NCBI RefSeq assembly: GCF_009870825.1
Contig: NZ_WTWY01000004.1
Span: 310,001-374,000, forward strand
Source: Paenibacillus sp. USDA918EY
GTDB taxonomy: Bacteria > Bacillota > Bacilli > Paenibacillales > Paenibacillaceae
Reading direction: 5' to 3'
DNA length: 64,000 nt
The notes beneath the pieces were generated by a model. It worked only from the letters and a program-made list of their open reading frames with translations. It did no database searches and was not told the DNA's origin. This document shows positions 60,511-64,000 of the stretch, one piece after another; within the stretch, counting starts at the first letter, position 1; each line of letters begins with the position of its first letter. Made by a program: the position numbers and the translations under genes.

Positions 60511-61113
60511 ATGGAAGCATTTACTAAATTGACCGGACTTGTTGCGCCGGTAGACCGGGTCAACGTCGATACGGACGCCATCATTCCCAAACAATTTTTG
60601 AAACGGATCGAACGGACCGGCTTCGGGCAGTTTCTGTTCTACGAATGGAGATTCGACGAGCAAGGGAACGACATTCCAAGCTTCTCGCTGAACCAGCCGC
60701 GCTATAAAGGCGCTTCGGTTCTGATTTCCAGAGCCAACTTCGGCTGCGGATCTTCCCGCGAACATGCGCCTTGGGCGATCATGGACTACGGCTTCAAATG
60801 CATCATCGCGCCGTCCTTTGCGGACATTTTCTACAACAACTGCTTTAAAAACGGGATTCTGCCGATCAAACTTTCCGAAGAGCAGGTGGAGGAGCTTTTC
60901 CAGCGCACCGCGGCCAATGACGGATATGAGCTGAACGTGGACCTGGAGAACAAAACGATTACCGACAGCCAAGGACTGCGCATCGATTTCGATCTGGACG
61001 AACACCGCCGCCAGTTCCTGCTTCAAGGGCTCGACGACATCGGCTTGACGCTGCAGCACGAAAACGAAATCGCGGCATATGAGCAGAAGCATGCATCGCG
61101 TCTGTTTGCCTAA
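60511..61113 (+). CDS. leuD: 3-isopropylmalate dehydratase small subunit (LeuD)
   Basis: A 200-residue swivelling-domain subunit. [21 protein letters not shown] and [15 protein letters not shown] are diagnostic; the [13 protein letters not shown] end is typical. It starts 14 bases after leuC with AAGGAGG eight bases upstream, and a strong terminator follows. Confidence 0.96.
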   Translation: MEAFTKLTGLVAPVDRVNVDTDAIIPKQFLKRIERTGFGQFLFYEWRFDEQGNDIPSFSLNQPRYKGASVLISRANFGCGSSREHAPWAIMDYGFKCIIAPSFADIFYNNCFKNGILPIKLSEEQVEELFQRTAANDGYELNVDLENKTITDSQGLRIDFDLDEHRRQFLLQGLDDIGLTLQHENEIAAYEQKHASRLFA

Positions 61114-61162
61114 GGTTACCGGACGGACTTAGCATAACGGCACCGGCGATATGCCGCCCGCC

Positions 61163-61206
61163 AAGACTCTCCTTTCCCTCGGGAAATCGGAGAGTCTTTT
61201 TTTGCC
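61163..61206 (+). terminator. Intrinsic terminator after leuD
   Basis: AAGACTCTCC pairs with GGAGAGTCTT, followed by seven T. Confidence 0.85.
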
Positions 61207-61468
61207 TTAATGAAAATTTTGTCGCAAAAAGGCGTCGCGAAAAGCGCGAAAAATCAACATTGTTTTCCATAAATTTCCTCTTGCGCGGCAATTGGCGGAA
61301 CTTGGGAAACGGAAAATAGTAAGGCGAAAAAAAAGAAGAGAGAAAGAAGGAAAATGCGCGGTGGATGGCGAATATTTCCTTTATTCCGGCGATTATGAAA
61401 AATTTTAAATAGATTTGTAGTTTCATGCCCGATCAACGGCAAAAAAATCAGTTTGGCAGAGGTGGACA
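61207..61468. other. Leader of the amidase gene
   Basis: No gene is supported. A purine-rich stretch lies at 61322-61355 (plus strand). AGAGGTGG at 61457-61464 is the ribosome site of the amidase. No promoter is convincing. Confidence 0.4.
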
Positions 61469-62995
61469 ATGAAGAAAATCGGATTTTTACTGTTTTTGTT
61501 GGCGTTTATCATCGTCATGGCGCCCCTTCAGGACAGGGCGGCGGCCAGCGAAGCGCGTGTGCAGATCTTTTTGGACGGCAGCGCGCTGAAGGTATCCAAG
61601 GATGCCAAAGTAACGAACGTGAACGGAAGCATCATGGTTCCTTTTCGCGTTATCGGGGAAAATCTCGGTTTTGACGTGAAATGGGAGCAGAAGGCGCAAA
61701 AGGTGCTGATCAGCAAGGACGATACGTCGATGGAGCTCGTCGTGAACCAGAAAAACGCCACGGTAAACGGGAAAAAGGTCAAGCTGGACACGCCTCCGCT
61801 TTTGGAAAAAAATATCGTGAGCGTTCCCGTCCGGTTCGTCAGCGAACAGATGGGGCTCCGCGTGAGCTGGGACAACGCCGACAAGGCGGTCTACCTTACG
61901 ACGGCCGAAACGCCGCCCGCGAAAGATAATGGGGTCGGGGCCGGCGGCGGGGACGTGCCCGTGCCTCCGCCGGTAACCGGAACGGATGCCAAACCGGGAG
62001 CGTCTTCGGGCGAATCTTCCGAGGTAACGGATCCGGCAACGACGCCGAATGTCGGCGATTCCGTGGTCAACGGAATCAGCTTCAGCGAAAATCGGCTGAT
62101 GGTCGCTTTCCAGGGCGGAACGGTCAAGCCGAAGGTATTCAAAATGTCAGGCCCTGAACGCATCGTCGTCGACCTGCCCAATACCTCCTTTTCACCGGAT
62201 TTTCTGGGGGGAACGGCTGCAGGCGTCGGCAATCAAGGCAAGCTGGACGTGAGCGGTTACCCGGACGTGGCCGCCGTCCGTTACTCCTTGTTCAGCAGCA
62301 GCCCTTCGACGGTAAGGGTTGTCATCGATATGAACAATTCGAAGGATTATTCGGTATACAATGAAAACGAAGGATTGGATTCAGGTTTGCTGATCGTGGA
62401 CTTGAACAAGGCGGGCAGCACGGAAACGCCGGCAACGCCTCCGGTCGGCGGAAGCGGCAAAAAGGTCGTCGTCATCGACGCGGGTCACGGAGATCAGGAT
62501 CCGGGCACGACGGGATACTCGAAGACCAAGGAAAAGGATTTCAACCTTGCCGTCGCTTTGAAAGTCGGGCAGCTGCTCGCAAACGAACCCGACATCGATT
62601 TTGTGCTGACCCGTAGTGACGATACCTACCTGAAGCTTGCGGAAAGGGCGAAAATAGCCAATGACCTCAATGCGGACGTTTTCGTTTCGATCCATGCCAA
62701 TTATGCGGACTCGCGCGCGGCAAGCGGAAGTGAAACGTACTATCAGCGGGATGCCAGCAAATCGCTTGCCAATGTGATGCATAAATATCTTGTCCAGGCA
62801 ACCGGCCTTCCCGACCGCGGAGTGCGGTACGGAAATTTCCACGTCATTCGGGAAACGAAAATGCCGGCGGTGCTTCTTGAAGCAGGATATCTGAGCAATC
62901 CGAAGGACGAAGCGGCCCTGTTCACCGAAAGCGTGCAAAATGCCATCGCCCAGGCGATTGTGAACGGAATTAAGGAGTACCTCGGAATCCAGTAA
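61469..62995 (+). CDS. N-acetylmuramoyl-L-alanine amidase with stalk and AMIN domains
   Basis: A 508-residue secreted cell-wall amidase. A signal peptide spans 1-27. Two copper-amine-oxidase-N/stalk units follow, at about 31-80 and 85-145 (IMVPFRVIGENLGFDVKWE, VSVPVRFVSEQMGLRVSWDN). Then come a Pro/Gly/Thr-rich linker, an AMIN domain at about 205-310 (peptidoglycan targeting) and a zinc amidase_3 domain to the end. The zinc ligands are in VVVIDAGHGDQDPGT (His), KEKDFNLAVAL (Glu) and VSIHANYAD (His), with the catalytic Glu in LLEAGYLSNPKDEA. It acts outside the membrane on stem-peptide linkages. A lipoprotein gene follows 32 bases later. Confidence 0.93.
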   Translation: MKKIGFLLFLLAFIIVMAPLQDRAAASEARVQIFLDGSALKVSKDAKVTNVNGSIMVPFRVIGENLGFDVKWEQKAQKVLISKDDTSMELVVNQKNATVNGKKVKLDTPPLLEKNIVSVPVRFVSEQMGLRVSWDNADKAVYLTTAETPPAKDNGVGAGGGDVPVPPPVTGTDAKPGASSGESSEVTDPATTPNVGDSVVNGISFSENRLMVAFQGGTVKPKVFKMSGPERIVVDLPNTSFSPDFLGGTAAGVGNQGKLDVSGYPDVAAVRYSLFSSSPSTVRVVIDMNNSKDYSVYNENEGLDSGLLIVDLNKAGSTETPATPPVGGSGKKVVVIDAGHGDQDPGTTGYSKTKEKDFNLAVALKVGQLLANEPDIDFVLTRSDDTYLKLAERAKIANDLNADVFVSIHANYADSRAASGSETYYQRDASKSLANVMHKYLVQATGLPDRGVRYGNFHVIRETKMPAVLLEAGYLSNPKDEAALFTESVQNAIAQAIVNGIKEYLGIQ

Positions 62996-63027
62996 AAGTG
63001 ATTTCGCAAGGAAGAGGAGGCGGTTAA

Positions 63028-63693
63028 GTGAACAAAAAGATATTAAGCGCGGCGCTTCTGGCCCTTGTCATGGTCGCCGGAGCGGGCTGCGGGCAGAAAC
63101 CGGCGGTAGGGCCTGCGCACCAAGAGGCTGCCCAGCAGCCTGACGATTCGTCCGTCAATGCGGCCCAGCCCGATCAGACGGATGCCGACGCACAGGAAAC
63201 ACAGGAAGGGAAAGAAGCGGAGCCGAATCAGGAAGGCAAGGCGGACGAGCCCGGCAAGCCGAATAAACCTGAACAGAACGCGGAGCATGCCTCCGAGCAG
63301 AAACAAACCATCGAGGTTTATTATACGGATCCGGAAGAGCTGGAACTGAAAAAAAGCGTGAAAGAAATCAAGTTCGCCAAGGAAAGCGACAAATATGAAG
63401 CCGCGTTCAAGGCGCTTCAAGTAAGCGGCGACGCCAAGCTGATTCCGCTTTGGGGCAAGATGGAGCTGAAATCGCTGGAATTCAAAGACGGAATGGTGAC
63501 GTTGGATATCCACATGCCTGACGAAGCGCGCCTTGGGGCCGGAGGAGAACAGTTTGCCCTGGATGCACTGACAAAAACGATGTTTCAATTCAAGGAAGTG
63601 GAATCGATCGAACTTTTGGTCGACGGCCAACAGCTTGAAAGCTTGATGGGCCACATGGATCTCGATCATCCGATCAAAAGAAACGGAAATTAA
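63028..63693 (+). CDS. Lipoprotein with GerMN domain
   Basis: A 221-residue lipoprotein. The lipobox is VAGAGC (cysteine 21), followed by a Gln/Glu/Pro/Asn-rich spacer (24-92) and a GerMN domain (about 94-210: IEVYYTDPEELELKKSVKEI to TKTMFQFKEVESIELLVDGQ). GerM-type proteins act in sporulation engulfment and germination. The GTG start follows AGGAGG by six bases, and the gene is probably co-transcribed with the amidase. A terminator follows. Confidence 0.87.
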   Translation: MNKKILSAALLALVMVAGAGCGQKPAVGPAHQEAAQQPDDSSVNAAQPDQTDADAQETQEGKEAEPNQEGKADEPGKPNKPEQNAEHASEQKQTIEVYYTDPEELELKKSVKEIKFAKESDKYEAAFKALQVSGDAKLIPLWGKMELKSLEFKDGMVTLDIHMPDEARLGAGGEQFALDALTKTMFQFKEVESIELLVDGQQLESLMGHMDLDHPIKRNGN

Positions 63694-63714
63694 GCGTCCA
63701 ACGCTCATATGAAC

Positions 63715-63758
63715 AAAGACCGCTCAGGCAGGGAAAACCCCGACCGGCGGTCTTTTTT
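63715..63758 (+). terminator. Intrinsic terminator after the GerMN lipoprotein
   Basis: AAAGACCG pairs with CGGTCTTT around a GC-rich loop, followed by T. Confidence 0.75.
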
Positions 63759-63848
63759 GCTTCAATGATTCGCGCAAAAAACGCACAATAATATCATTTT
63801 GTCTACCAAAAGCCATAGATAAAGTTTTGCATAAAGAGGAATATATTC

Positions 63849-63873
63849 GCAACTTTTCGTAGCCTCCTACGTC
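63849..63873 (+). promoter_or_regulatory. Candidate ECF-sigma promoter
   Basis: GCAAC (63849-63853), 16 bases, then CGTC (63870-63873). AAC at -35 and CGTC at -10 with this spacing match the general extracytoplasmic-function sigma pattern. The spacer forms a small hairpin (CGTAG-cctc-CTACG). It predicts a leader of about 75 bases before the next gene. Confidence 0.55.
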
Positions 63874-63959
63874 TAACTTATGTCTGGTGATGTCGAAGGA
63901 AAGCCAAAGCCGAAACGTCAGAGCTAACGACAAAAATTTAAGAATGGGAAGGGTGAAGG

Positions 63960-64000
63960 ATGAAAAAATTTGGTTTTATGGCAGTGCTTCTCTTTGTCTT
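63960..64000 (+). CDS. Start of a secreted protein (3' partial)
   Basis: GGGAAGGGTGAAGG leads directly to an ATG, and the visible codons read MKKFGFMAVLLFV, the start of a signal peptide. The remainder is outside the window, so no family can be assigned. Confidence 0.5.
   Translation, partial: MKKFGFMAVLLFV

Noticed and set aside
59006-60520. A 504-codon antisense open frame across leuC on the minus strand
   Set aside because: It mirrors the codon-phase GC bias of leuC, is rich in His, Arg and Phe, has no ribosome site and matches no family. Similar antisense frames lie across CGTase (25997-27211) and mtnW.
63724-63933. 69-codon minus-strand frame near the right end
   Set aside because: It overlaps a terminator and the candidate promoter and has no ribosome site.
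1-64000. CRISPR arrays, tRNA or rRNA genes, transposons, integrases, prophage genes
   Set aside because: I saw no regularly spaced repeats, no tRNA- or rRNA-like sequence and no transposase or recombinase motifs.

Overview
The window looks like chromosomal DNA of a Paenibacillus-type Firmicute. The evidence is moderate GC with an AT-poor third codon position, strong AGGAGG-type ribosome binding sites, frequent GTG and TTG starts, U-tract intrinsic terminators, a proline T-box leader, a ZTP riboswitch, a secreted cyclodextrin glucanotransferase, CsaA, and a GerMN sporulation-type lipoprotein. Species cannot be set from the sequence alone. No rRNA, tRNA, CRISPR array, transposase or integrase was seen.

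Layout. 1-9 kb: a truncated membrane protein, csaA, a 23S rRNA uracil methyltransferase, an Rrf2 regulator paired with a methyltransferase, a flagellin with a very large central insert (minus strand), and an AlkD-like repair protein. 8.4-14.5 kb: a histidine kinase whose response regulator has been reduced to its last codons, a frameshifted DUF6223-like membrane protein, a membrane-anchored serine hydrolase behind a perfect inverted repeat, a Nudix hydrolase and a FabH-like synthase. 14.6-19 kb: small housekeeping and accessory enzymes, including a tight DUF402-Nudix-histidine phosphatase operon. 19-25 kb: an accessory block (TetR, HxlR, MerR plus dehydrogenase with two matching operators, a frameshifted MFS pump, a 472-residue unknown). 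It is bounded on both sides by copies of the 3' end and terminator region of the cyclodextrin glucanotransferase gene. 25-33.5 kb: the glucanotransferase with a cre-like site and a terminator inside its leader, DUF421 and DUF4190 proteins, an HTH-methyltransferase fusion, a diguanylate cyclase, a kinase-fold phosphotransferase and a DinB protein. 33.6-38.1 kb: an HscC-type Hsp70, a membrane J-domain protein with HPE instead of HPD, and a DUF1266 protein in one operon. 38.3-49.2 kb: aldehyde dehydrogenase plus DUF779, DUF899, VOC, a one-repeat RCC1 fragment, AraC/GyrI, GNAT, a ZTP-riboswitch-controlled folD-cyclodeaminase pair, and more phosphotransferase, phosphatase, Nudix and serine hydrolase genes. 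49.3-57.9 kb: proline synthesis joined to methionine salvage. A T-box leader precedes proB-proA-proC-mtnW-mtnX-mtnB on the minus strand, with mtnE upstream and mtnU divergent. 58-64 kb: a LysR regulator divergent from leuC-leuD, a cell-wall amidase, a GerMN lipoprotein, and the start of a secreted protein behind an ECF-sigma-like promoter.

The points most worth attention are the proline T-box operon that carries the RuBisCO-like MtnW branch of methionine salvage, the glucanotransferase 3'-end duplication around the accessory block, the possible attenuator in the glucanotransferase leader, the HscC/J-domain/DUF1266 chaperone operon, and several decayed genes (response regulator remnant, DUF6223 frameshift, MFS frameshift, RCC1 fragment).
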